Of a stretch of 64,000 nucleotides of DNA, positions 16,525-23,828 are shown piece by piece. The position numbers and the translations under genes are program-made. Position 1 is the stretch's first letter; each line of letters begins with the position of its first letter. Under the pieces are notes generated by a model. It searched no databases and was not told where the DNA came from. It saw only the letters and a list, made by a program, of their open reading frames with translations. Origin of the DNA: Herbidospora cretacea (GTDB lineage Bacteria; Actinomycetota; Actinomycetes; Streptosporangiales; Streptosporangiaceae); NCBI RefSeq assembly GCF_001570605.1, contig NZ_BBXG01000002.1, forward strand, positions 639,678-703,677, in the 5' to 3' direction.

Positions 16525-18450
16525 TCACCCGGCCTTCGCGGGCACGAGCCGGTCGATGCGCACCGCGGCGGCCTTGAACTCCGCGGTCCCCGCGATCGGG
16601 CAGGTCGCCTCGATCGTCAGGGCGTTGGTGTCGACCTCGTCGGGGAAGTGCATCGTCATGAACACCAGGCCCGGCCGCAGGGCCGGGTCGATCCAGACGG
16701 GGGCCACGACCGTGCCCCGCCGTGAGCTGATGCGGACCTCCTCGCCGGCGCTCACGCCGAGCCGCTCGGCGTCTTCGGGGGAGAGCTCGATGGTCTCGCC
16801 GCGCCGCAGCGGGGAGGCGAAGCCGGAGCTCTGCACCCCCGTGTTGTAGGAGTCGAGACGGCGGCCGGTGGTGAGGCGGAACGGGTATTCGTCGTCGAGC
16901 AGGTCGACCGGCGGCGAATGGCGCAGGATCGCGAACGGCGCCGGACGGCCGCGCTTCTCCGGATCGGTCTCCCACAGGCGGCCGTGGAGATAGGACGGTT
17001 CGAGACTGTCGGTCGAGGGGCACGGCCACTGGATGCCCTGGTGCTCCTCCAGCCGGTCGTAGGTCATGCCGAAGTGGGCGGGGGAGACGGCGCGCAGTTC
17101 GTCCCAGACCTGCTCGGAGGACTCGTAGGCCCAGTCGTGGCCGAGCCGGCGGGCCAGCTTGCACAGGATCCAGATGTCGTCGCGGGCCTCACCCGGCGGC
17201 ACCAGCGCGGCGCGCACCCGCTGGACGCGGCGCTCGCTGTTGGTGAAGGTGCCGTCGGACTCGCACCACGCCGCCCCGGCGGGCAGCACCACGTCGGCCA
17301 TCTGGGCCGTCTTGGTCAGGAAGATGTCCTGGACGACGAGGTGGTCGAGCATGCTGAGCCGCTTGACGCAGCTCAGCGAGTCGGCCTCGGACTGGACCGG
17401 GTTCTCGCCGATCAGGTAGCAGGTGGTGACCTCGCCCTCTGCCATGCCTTCGAGCATCTCGGTCAGGTTCCGCCCGTAGCGGGGCTGGATCGGGGCCTGC
17501 CAGGCCGACTCGAAGCGGGCTCGGATCGCGGGGTCGAGGATGTCCTGAAAACCGGGGAGGCGGTTGGGGATGGCGCCCATGTCGCCGCCGCCCTGCACGT
17601 TGTTCTGGCCGCGCAGCGGTGACAGGCCCGAGCCGTAGCGGCCGACGTGGCCGGTCAGCAGGGACAGGTTGATGAGGGCGCGCACGTTGTCGGTGGCGTT
17701 GTGGTGTTCGGTGATGCCGAGGGTCCAGACCATCTGGGCGCGGTCGGCGCGGGCGAAGGCGTGGGCCATCTCGCGGATCGCGTCGGCGGGCACGCCGGTG
17801 ACCTGCTCGGCGGCCGACAGGGTCCACGGTTCGACGCTGGCGGCGAACTCGGCGAAGCCCTCGGTGGCGCGCTCGATGAAGGTCGTGTTGTGGAGCCCGG
17901 CGTGGATGATCTCGCGCGCCACGGCGTGGGCGAGCGGGATGTCGGTGCCGACGTTGAGCCCGAGCCAGCGGTCGGCCCACTGGGCCGTGCCGGTCCGGCG
18001 GGGGTCGACGGCGAACATCCTGGCGCCCTTGCGGATGCCCTTGAGGACGTGCTGGAAGAAGATCGGGTGGGCGTTGCGGGCCGCCGAGCCCCACATGAGG
18101 ATCACGTCGGCGTCTTCGACCTCCTGGTAGGAGGAGGTGCCGCCGCCGCTGCCGAACACGGCCGACAGCCCCGCGACGCTGGGCGCGTGGCAGGTGCGGT
18201 TGCACGAGTCGACGTTGTTGGTGCCGATGACCACACGGGTGAACTTCTGGCCGATGTAGTTCATCTCGTTGGTCGATCGGGCGCACGACAACATGGCGAA
18301 GGCGTCGGGCCCGTGGGCCGCCACGTTGCGCCGGAACCCCTCGGCCGCACGGTCGAGCGCCTCTTCCCAGGTCGCCCGGCGTAACACCCCGTCTTCGCGC
18401 ACCAGGGGATGGGTCAGCCGGTCGTAGTGTTCGGCCTTTCTCTTCTTCAT
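16525..18450 (-). CDS. Molybdopterin-dependent formate dehydrogenase catalytic subunit lacking its own [4Fe-4S] domain
   Basis: A 641-residue bisMGD oxidoreductase. It starts (MKKRKAEHYDRLTHPLVRED) where canonical FdhA sequences continue after the N-terminal cluster domain. The catalytic residue is Cys, not selenocysteine, in NRTCHAPSVAGL; the cofactor-binding segments include SCARSTNEMNYIGQKF, LTGHVGRYGSGLSPLRGQNN and a C-terminal molydop-binding domain (FRLTTGRRLDSYNTG, later ISSRRGTVVAPV). The ATG at 18450 has GGGAG and GTGAGGG upstream; the frame extends to 18531 without support. It is the first gene of the fdh operon, 64 bases after the PanE-like gene, with operator-like sites in that gap. 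Confidence 0.92.
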   Translation of the reverse strand: MKKRKAEHYDRLTHPLVREDGVLRRATWEEALDRAAEGFRRNVAAHGPDAFAMLSCARSTNEMNYIGQKFTRVVIGTNNVDSCNRTCHAPSVAGLSAVFGSGGGTSSYQEVEDADVILMWGSAARNAHPIFFQHVLKGIRKGARMFAVDPRRTGTAQWADRWLGLNVGTDIPLAHAVAREIIHAGLHNTTFIERATEGFAEFAASVEPWTLSAAEQVTGVPADAIREMAHAFARADRAQMVWTLGITEHHNATDNVRALINLSLLTGHVGRYGSGLSPLRGQNNVQGGGDMGAIPNRLPGFQDILDPAIRARFESAWQAPIQPRYGRNLTEMLEGMAEGEVTTCYLIGENPVQSEADSLSCVKRLSMLDHLVVQDIFLTKTAQMADVVLPAGAAWCESDGTFTNSERRVQRVRAALVPPGEARDDIWILCKLARRLGHDWAYESSEQVWDELRAVSPAHFGMTYDRLEEHQGIQWPCPSTDSLEPSYLHGRLWETDPEKRGRPAPFAILRHSPPVDLLDDEYPFRLTTGRRLDSYNTGVQSSGFASPLRRGETIELSPEDAERLGVSAGEEVRISSRRGTVVAPVWIDPALRPGLVFMTMHFPDEVDTNALTIEATCPIAGTAEFKAAAVRIDRLVPAKAG

Positions 18451-18483
18451 GCCCTCACCGTTCTCCCAGGCAGATTCCACAAC

Positions 18484-18510
18484 GTATTCTGTATGCAGAC
18501 TACGGTATTC
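18484..18510. promoter_or_regulatory. Putative GntR(FCD) operator before the fdh operon
   Basis: GTATTCTGTATGC at 18484-18496 and TACGGTATTC at 18501-18510 resemble the ATACGGTAT sites elsewhere in the locus, and lie just upstream of the fdh catalytic gene start. This copy is the most degenerate of the set. Confidence 0.5.
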
Positions 18511-18514
18511 GAGC

Positions 18515-19498
18515 TCATGCCGCGCCAACAAGCCGGGCCTGGGTGTCGAGCAGGTCGGTGACGGCGTGGATCGCGCGGAGGGTGGGGACGGGGGTGCCGG
18601 TCAGATCGGCGAGTTCGACCACCGCCGCCAGCAGCACGTCGAGTTCGAGCGGCTTGCCCTTCTCCAGGTCCTGGAGTGTGGAGGTCTTGTGTTCGCCGGC
18701 CTTCTCGGCCCCGGCGAGCCGCCGCTCGATGGAGATGTGGGGGTTGCAGCCGACCGCCCGGGCCACCGCGACGGTCTCTTCCATCATGGTCCTGACCAGC
18801 TCGCGGGCGCCGTCGTGGCGGCAGATGCCCGCCATCGTGGCCCGCGCGAGGGCGCTGATGGGGTTGAAGGCGACGTTGCCCATCAGCTTCACCCAGATGT
18901 CCTGGCGCAGATCGGCTTCGACCGGGCACTTGAGGTCGCCGGCGACCATCGCGTCGCCGAACTCGACGCACCGGGCGCTCCGTTCGCCGCTGGGCTCGCC
19001 GATGGAGAAACGGGTGCCTTCGAGGTGGCGGATCACGCCGGGAGCCTCGATCTCGGTGGCGGCGTAGACGACGCAGCCGATGGCGCGCTCCAGCGGGAGG
19101 GCCTCGGTGACCGAGCCGCCGGGGTCGACGCTCTCGATGCGGTAGCCGTCGTAGGGGCCGCCGAGCCGGTGGAAGTACCACCATGGGATGCCGTTCTGGG
19201 CGGCGATGAGGCTGGTGGAGCCGTGGAGCATCGGCGCGACCAGCTGACCGGCCGCGGCGTAGGAGTTGGCTTTCAGGCCGAGGAAGACGTGGTCGACCGG
19301 GCCGACCTCGCGGGGTTCGTCGGTGACGTGCGGGTGGGCGGTGAAGTCACCGCGTGGGCTGAGCACGCGCACGCCTGACTCACGCATGGCCGCGAGATGC
19401 TCCCCGCGGGCGATGAGATGGACCTCGACGCCGGCGCGATGCAGGGCGGCCCCCACATACGCGCCGATGGCGCCGGCGCCAAGAACAGCGACCTTCAC
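18515..19498 (-). CDS. PanE/ApbA-family ketopantoate reductase-like protein; candidate oxalyl-CoA reductase
   Basis: A 327-residue NADPH-dependent reductase. The N-terminus has the Rossmann motif VKVAVLGAGAIGAYVGAAL, followed by the family's Asn-rich LGLKANSY segment and the C-terminal catalytic Lys/Asp region (WVKLMGNVAFNPISALARAT). Annotation would usually be 2-dehydropantoate 2-reductase. In Methylobacterium extorquens a PanE paralogue (PanE2) reduces oxalyl-CoA to glyoxylate, and this gene sits between formate dehydrogenase and the oxalyl-CoA genes, so that role is plausible here. The GTG at 19498 has CGGAG 5 bases upstream. It is divergent from the MoeA gene across an ATACGGTAT site. Confidence 0.85.
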   Translation of the reverse strand: MKVAVLGAGAIGAYVGAALHRAGVEVHLIARGEHLAAMRESGVRVLSPRGDFTAHPHVTDEPREVGPVDHVFLGLKANSYAAAGQLVAPMLHGSTSLIAAQNGIPWWYFHRLGGPYDGYRIESVDPGGSVTEALPLERAIGCVVYAATEIEAPGVIRHLEGTRFSIGEPSGERSARCVEFGDAMVAGDLKCPVEADLRQDIWVKLMGNVAFNPISALARATMAGICRHDGARELVRTMMEETVAVARAVGCNPHISIERRLAGAEKAGEHKTSTLQDLEKGKPLELDVLLAAVVELADLTGTPVPTLRAIHAVTDLLDTQARLVGAA

Positions 19499-19524
19499 AC
19501 TAGCTCCGTTCTCGCGTCGACAGT

Positions 19525-19544
19525 GCATTCGGTATACGGTATGG
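19525..19544. promoter_or_regulatory. Putative operator in the PanE/MoeA divergent promoter
   Basis: GCATTCGGTATACGGTATGG lies between the divergent starts at 19498 and 19572. It contains the ATACGGTAT 9-mer shared with three other promoter regions of the locus, and a palindromic GGTATAC core. Confidence 0.65.
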
Positions 19545-19571
19545 CAGCAGCGTCGTCAAGGAGGTCAACCC

Positions 19572-20765
19572 ATGACCGTGCTCTCCCGCGCCCGCCCCGG
19601 ACCCGCGGTCGGCCACGCCGACCTGCCCTGGGACCGGGCGCGCCGACTCGCGGCGGCGGCCACGCTGCCGCTGCCCGAGGCCGATGTGCCTCTCTCCTCC
19701 GCCCACGGCCGCCGGCTGGCGGCGCCGCTCCGCGCGCTCGTGGCGCTGCCGGGCGTCGACGTCTCGGCGATGGACGGCTACGCGGTCGGCGGCCCCGGTC
19801 CGTGGCTCGTCGTCGGCGACGTGGCGGCCGGGGGCGCGCCGTTCCCCCGGCGTCTCGGTCCCGGCGAGGCCGTGGAGATCGCCACGGGGGCGCCGGTGCC
19901 TGAGGGGGCCGTGTGCGTGGTGCCGTACGAGAAGACCGAACAGAGCGGGCTGTCGATCAGTGGTCACTGTGAGCCGGGCCGGCACATCAGGCGGCGGGGG
20001 GAGAACGTGTCCGAGGGCACGGTCGTGCTGACCTCCGGGACCGTGGTCACGCCTGTCGTGCTCGGGCTGGCCGCCTCGCTCGGCCACGACACGCTGCGGG
20101 TGCGGCCGCGGCCCTCCGTGTCGGTGCTGATCACCGGTGACGAGGTGGTGGGCTCAGGGGTGCCGGGGCCGGGGCTGGTGCGCGACGCCGTGGGGCCGAT
20201 GCTGCCCCCGCTGATCGCCTCGGCCGACGGGAGGGCGCTGCCGCCCCGGCGGCTGGCCGACGGCGCCGACCCGCTGGAGGCCGCGATCCGTGACTCGGAG
20301 GGCGACGTCGTCGTGGTCTGCGGCGCGTCGTCGAAGGGACCGGCCGACCACCTGCGCGGGGTGCTCGGGCGGCTCGGCGCGGCGGTCCTGGTCGACGGCG
20401 TCGCGGTGCGGCCCGGCCATCCGCAGGCCCTCGCCCGGCTGCCGGGAGGGCGGCTGGTCGTCGGGCTGCCCGGCAATCCGTTCGCCGCGCTGGCGGCGGC
20501 GCTCACGCTGCTGGCGCCGGTGCTGCGCGCGCTCAACGGGCGGCCCGAACCCGAAGGAGAGCTCAGCGCCGTCGCCGGGCCGGTGCGCGGTCATCCGCGC
20601 GACACCCGCCTGGTGCCCGTGTGGAGATCGGCCCGGGGCGCCACCCCCGTGGGTCATGACCAGCCCGGATCCCTGCGCGGAGCGGCGATCGCCGACGCCC
20701 TGGCGGTCGTTCCCCCGGGCTGGGCCGGCGAGCCCGTCGAGTTGCTCGACCTCCCGGCCCGGTAA
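19572..20765 (+). CDS. moeA: MoeA-family molybdopterin molybdotransferase
   Basis: A 397-residue MoeA-like enzyme, which inserts molybdate into adenylated molybdopterin. Domains follow the MoeA order: N-terminal region with the PGVDVSAMDGYAV motif, the middle domain with GEAVEIATGAPVPEGAVCVV, the MoCF-binding domain with SVLITGDEVV, and a C-terminal domain with [16 protein letters not shown]. The usual catalytic GASSKGPADH segment differs slightly from the common GGxSxGxxD form. The ATG at 19572 follows a strong AAGGAGGT. Placed next to the formate dehydrogenase operon, it probably supplies that enzyme's cofactor; a housekeeping moeA is expected elsewhere. Confidence 0.9.
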   Translation: MTVLSRARPGPAVGHADLPWDRARRLAAAATLPLPEADVPLSSAHGRRLAAPLRALVALPGVDVSAMDGYAVGGPGPWLVVGDVAAGGAPFPRRLGPGEAVEIATGAPVPEGAVCVVPYEKTEQSGLSISGHCEPGRHIRRRGENVSEGTVVLTSGTVVTPVVLGLAASLGHDTLRVRPRPSVSVLITGDEVVGSGVPGPGLVRDAVGPMLPPLIASADGRALPPRRLADGADPLEAAIRDSEGDVVVVCGASSKGPADHLRGVLGRLGAAVLVDGVAVRPGHPQALARLPGGRLVVGLPGNPFAALAAALTLLAPVLRALNGRPEPEGELSAVAGPVRGHPRDTRLVPVWRSARGATPVGHDQPGSLRGAAIADALAVVPPGWAGEPVELLDLPAR

Positions 20766-20835
20766 CCGGTTCGAAATCTTGTAACCCGCCGGAAAGGTAT
20801 GGACATCCTCGGAGCCCGGGGGTAACCATAATCCT

Positions 20836-20855
20836 CATACGGTATGCAGTATGGC
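20836..20855. promoter_or_regulatory. Putative operator before the oxalyl-CoA decarboxylase-type gene
   Basis: CATACGGTATGCAGTATGGC lies 50-70 bases ahead of the start at 20908. It contains ATACGGTAT followed by a second GTATGG half-site. Confidence 0.65.
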
Positions 20856-20867
20856 GTAGACGCAATT

Positions 20868-20888
20868 CAGAACGTTCTGACAGAACGT
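20868..20888. promoter_or_regulatory. Second palindrome in the same promoter
   Basis: CAGAACGTTCTG at 20868-20879 is a perfect 12-base palindrome, and CAGAACGT recurs directly at 20881-20888. It lies 20 bases from the start codon, where a repressor would block transcription or an unknown factor might act. It does not match the actinobacterial SOS box spacing. Confidence 0.4.
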
Positions 20889-20907
20889 CTTTGAGAGGAC
20901 GGCCCTG

Positions 20908-22590
20908 ATGACGGAACCAGCCCCGGACCAGATCTCCGGCGGTCACCTGGTCGCGAAGGCGCTCAAGGCGGAGGGGATCGACGTGATCTTCACCCTCTGC
21001 GGCGGCCACATCATCGACATCTACGACGGCTGTGTCGACGAGGGCATCGACGTGATCGACGTGCGTCACGAACAGGTCGCCGCCCACGCGGCCGACGGCT
21101 ACGCGCGCATCACCGGCAAGCCGGGCTGCGCCGTGGTGACCGCGGGCCCCGGCACCACCGACGCGGTGACGGGTGTGGCCAACGCCTTCCGCGCCGAGAG
21201 CCCGATGTTGCTGATCGGCGGCCAGGGCGCGCTGAGCCAGCACAAGATGGGCTCACTGCAGGACCTGCCCCACGTCGACATGATGACGCCGATCACGAAG
21301 TTCGCCGCGACCGTCCCGTCCACCGAGCGGGTCGCCGACATCGTGTCGATGGCGTTCCGCGAGTGCTACAACGGCGCGCCCGGCCCGTCGTTCCTGGAGA
21401 TCCCGCGCGACGTGCTCGACGCCAGCGTGCCGGTCGAGAAGGCCCGCATCCCCGAGGCCGGCCGCTACCGCGCCTCCACCCGTCAGGCCGGCGACCCCGA
21501 CGCGATCGAGCGGCTGGCCGACCTGCTCGTCCACTCCGAGAAGCCCTGCGTGCTCCTCGGCAGCCAGGTCTGGACGACCCGGGGCACCGACGCCGCGATC
21601 GACTTCGTCCGCGCCCTCAACGTGCCCGCCTACATGAACGGCAGCGGCCGGGGCACGCTGCCGCCCGGCGACCCCCACCACTTCCAGCTCTCGCGGCGCT
21701 ACGCCTTCAACGAGGCCGACCTGATCATCATCGTCGGCACCCCCTTCGACTTCCGCATGGGCTACGGCAAGCGGCTGTCCCGCGACGCGACGGTCGTCCA
21801 GATCGACCTCGACTACCGCACGGTCGGCAAGAACCGCGACATCGACCTCGGCATCGTCGGCGACGCCGGGCTCATCCTCGCCTCCGCCGCCCAGGCCGCC
21901 TCCGGCCGGGTCGACACCGGCGCCGCCCGGCGCAAGGAGTGGATCGAGGAGCTGCGCGCGGTCGAGACCCAGGCCTTCGAGAAGCGGCTCCCGCGCCAGC
22001 TCTCGGCCGCCCAGCCGATCGACCCCTACCGGCTGGTCCACGAGATCAACGAGTTCATCACCGAGGACACCATCTACATCGGCGACGGCGGCGACATCGT
22101 CACCTTCTCCGGCCAGGTCGTGCAGCCCAAGTCGCCCGGCCACTGGATGGACCCCGGGCCTCTCGGCACCCTCGGCGTCGGCGTCGCGTTCGCGATGGCG
22201 GCCAAATACGCCGAGCCCGACAAGGAGGTGCTGTGCCTGTTCGGCGACGGCGCCTTCTCCCTCACCGGGTGGGACTTCGAGACGATGGTCCGCTTCGACC
22301 TGCCGTTCATCGGCGTCATCGGCAACAACTCGTCGATGAACCAGATCCGCTACGGCCAGGCCGCCAAATACGGGAACGACCGCGGCCGCGTCGGCAACAC
22401 CCTCGGCGACGTCCGCTACGACGAGTTCGCCCGCCTGCTCGGCGGCCACGGCGAGGAGGTCCGCGACCCCGCCGACATCCGCCCGGCCCTGGAGCGCGCC
22501 CGCGAGTCGGGCAAGCCCGCGCTCATCAACGTGTGGGTCGACCCGGACGTCTACGCCCCGGGAACCATGAACCAGACGATGTACAAGTAG
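20908..22590 (+). CDS. ThDP-dependent oxalyl-CoA decarboxylase / 2-hydroxyacyl-CoA lyase-type enzyme
   Basis: A 560-residue three-domain ThDP enzyme. The Pyr domain has the proton-relay Glu in VRHEQVAAHAADGYARITG (near residue 54); the PP domain has the ThDP/Mg motif GDGAFSLTGWDF ending in IGNN. Neighbourhood, namely formyl-CoA transferase directly downstream, points to oxalyl-CoA decarboxylase (oxalyl-CoA to formyl-CoA and CO2). However the C-terminal tail (APGTMNQTMYK) lacks the SGRI-type segment of the Oxalobacter enzyme, and the Tyr-Glu after LQ is replaced by LQDLPHVDM, so 2-hydroxyacyl-CoA lyase or a distinct branch are alternatives. It heads a plus-strand operon with frc and the CoA ligase. 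Confidence 0.75.
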   Translation: MTEPAPDQISGGHLVAKALKAEGIDVIFTLCGGHIIDIYDGCVDEGIDVIDVRHEQVAAHAADGYARITGKPGCAVVTAGPGTTDAVTGVANAFRAESPMLLIGGQGALSQHKMGSLQDLPHVDMMTPITKFAATVPSTERVADIVSMAFRECYNGAPGPSFLEIPRDVLDASVPVEKARIPEAGRYRASTRQAGDPDAIERLADLLVHSEKPCVLLGSQVWTTRGTDAAIDFVRALNVPAYMNGSGRGTLPPGDPHHFQLSRRYAFNEADLIIIVGTPFDFRMGYGKRLSRDATVVQIDLDYRTVGKNRDIDLGIVGDAGLILASAAQAASGRVDTGAARRKEWIEELRAVETQAFEKRLPRQLSAAQPIDPYRLVHEINEFITEDTIYIGDGGDIVTFSGQVVQPKSPGHWMDPGPLGTLGVGVAFAMAAKYAEPDKEVLCLFGDGAFSLTGWDFETMVRFDLPFIGVIGNNSSMNQIRYGQAAKYGNDRGRVGNTLGDVRYDEFARLLGGHGEEVRDPADIRPALERARESGKPALINVWVDPDVYAPGTMNQTMYK

Positions 22591-22600
22591 GGAGCGCGGC

Positions 22601-23827
22601 ATGCCCAAGGCCTTGGAGGGCGTCCGCGTCCTCGACATGACCCATGTGCAGTCGGGCCCGTCGGCCACGCAGCTGCTCGCGTGGCTCGGCGCCGACGTCG
22701 TCAAGCTGGAGGCGCCCACCGGCGACATCACCCGCAGCCAGCTGCGCGACGTGCCGGGCGTCGACAGCCTCTACTTCACGATGCTCAACTGCAACAAGCG
22801 CAGCATCACGCTGAACATGAAGAGCGAGCGCGGCAAGGAGCTGTTCGTCAAGCTCGTCCAGGAGTCCGACGTCCTGGTGGAGAACTTCGGTCCCGGCGCG
22901 GTCGACCGCATGGGCTTCCCGTGGGAGCGGCTCCAGGAGCTCAACCCCCGCCTGATCTACGCCTCCATCAAGGGCTTCGGCACCGGCAGATACGCCAAGT
23001 TCAAGGCCTACGAGGTGATCGCCCAGGCGATGGGCGGCTCGATGGCGACGACCGGGTTAGAAGAGGGCCCGCCGCTGGCCACCGGCGCGCAGATCGGCGA
23101 CTCCGGCACCGGCGTCCACGCCGTGGCCGGCATCCTGGCCGCGCTCTACCAGCGCGAGTCCAGCGGCCAGGGGCAGCGGGTGCAGGTCGCCATGCAGCAC
23201 GCCGTGCTGAACCTCTGCCGGGTCAAGCTGCGCGACCAGCAGCGCCTGGCCCACGGGCCGCTGCGCGAATACCCCAACCGGACCTTCGGCACCGAGGTGC
23301 CGCGCTCCGGCAACGCCTCGGGCGGCGGCCAGCCCGGCTGGGCGGTCAGGTGCGCGCCCGGCGGGCCCAACGACTACATCTACGTCATCGTCCAGCCCGT
23401 CGGCTGGAAGCCCGTCTCCGAGATCATCGGCCGCCCCGAGCTCGCCGACGACCCCGAGTGGGCCACCCCCGAGGCGCGGCTGACCAAGCTCGACAAGATG
23501 TTCCAGCTCATCGAGGAATGGTCGAGCCAGCACGACAAATGGACGGTCCTCGACCGGCTCAACGCGGCCAACGTGCCCTGCGGGCCGATCCTGTCCACCG
23601 CCGAGCTCATCGACGACGAGTCGCTACGCGCCGAGGGCGCGGTCGTCACCGTCCCCCACCCGGCGCGCGGGGAGTTCACGACGGTCGGCAGCCCCCTCCA
23701 GCTCTCCGACTCCCCGGTCGACATCACCACGCCGCCGCTGCTCGGAGAGCACAACCACGAGATCTACACCCGGCTCGGCGTCACGCCCGACGAGCTGGCC
23801 GAGCTGAAGACGAACGGAGTGATCTGA
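22601..23827 (+). CDS. frc: Formyl-CoA:oxalate CoA-transferase (CaiB/BaiF family)
   Basis: A 408-residue class III CoA-transferase that moves CoA from formyl-CoA to oxalate. Similarity to E. coli YfdW and Oxalobacter Frc is visible by eye along the protein: THVQSGPSATQ with the active-site Gln, DSLYFTMLNCNKRSITLNM, VENFGPGAVDRMGF, the catalytic Asp in IGDSGTGVHAVAGILAAL, VKLRDQQRL, GNASGGGQPGW and PLLGEHNHEIY. It has Gln where Oxalobacter Frc has Trp48, like YfdW, and Ser in the first position of the Gly-rich loop. It begins 10 bases after the ThDP enzyme and ends one base before the CoA ligase, so all three are one operon. Confidence 0.93.
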   Translation: MPKALEGVRVLDMTHVQSGPSATQLLAWLGADVVKLEAPTGDITRSQLRDVPGVDSLYFTMLNCNKRSITLNMKSERGKELFVKLVQESDVLVENFGPGAVDRMGFPWERLQELNPRLIYASIKGFGTGRYAKFKAYEVIAQAMGGSMATTGLEEGPPLATGAQIGDSGTGVHAVAGILAALYQRESSGQGQRVQVAMQHAVLNLCRVKLRDQQRLAHGPLREYPNRTFGTEVPRSGNASGGGQPGWAVRCAPGGPNDYIYVIVQPVGWKPVSEIIGRPELADDPEWATPEARLTKLDKMFQLIEEWSSQHDKWTVLDRLNAANVPCGPILSTAELIDDESLRAEGAVVTVPHPARGEFTTVGSPLQLSDSPVDITTPPLLGEHNHEIYTRLGVTPDELAELKTNGVI

Positions 23828-23828
23828 C

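Noticed and set aside
20868..20879. Possible LexA/SOS box
   Set aside because: GAAC and GTTC half-sites abut with no 4-base spacer, unlike the actinobacterial consensus, and the gene has no DNA-damage role.
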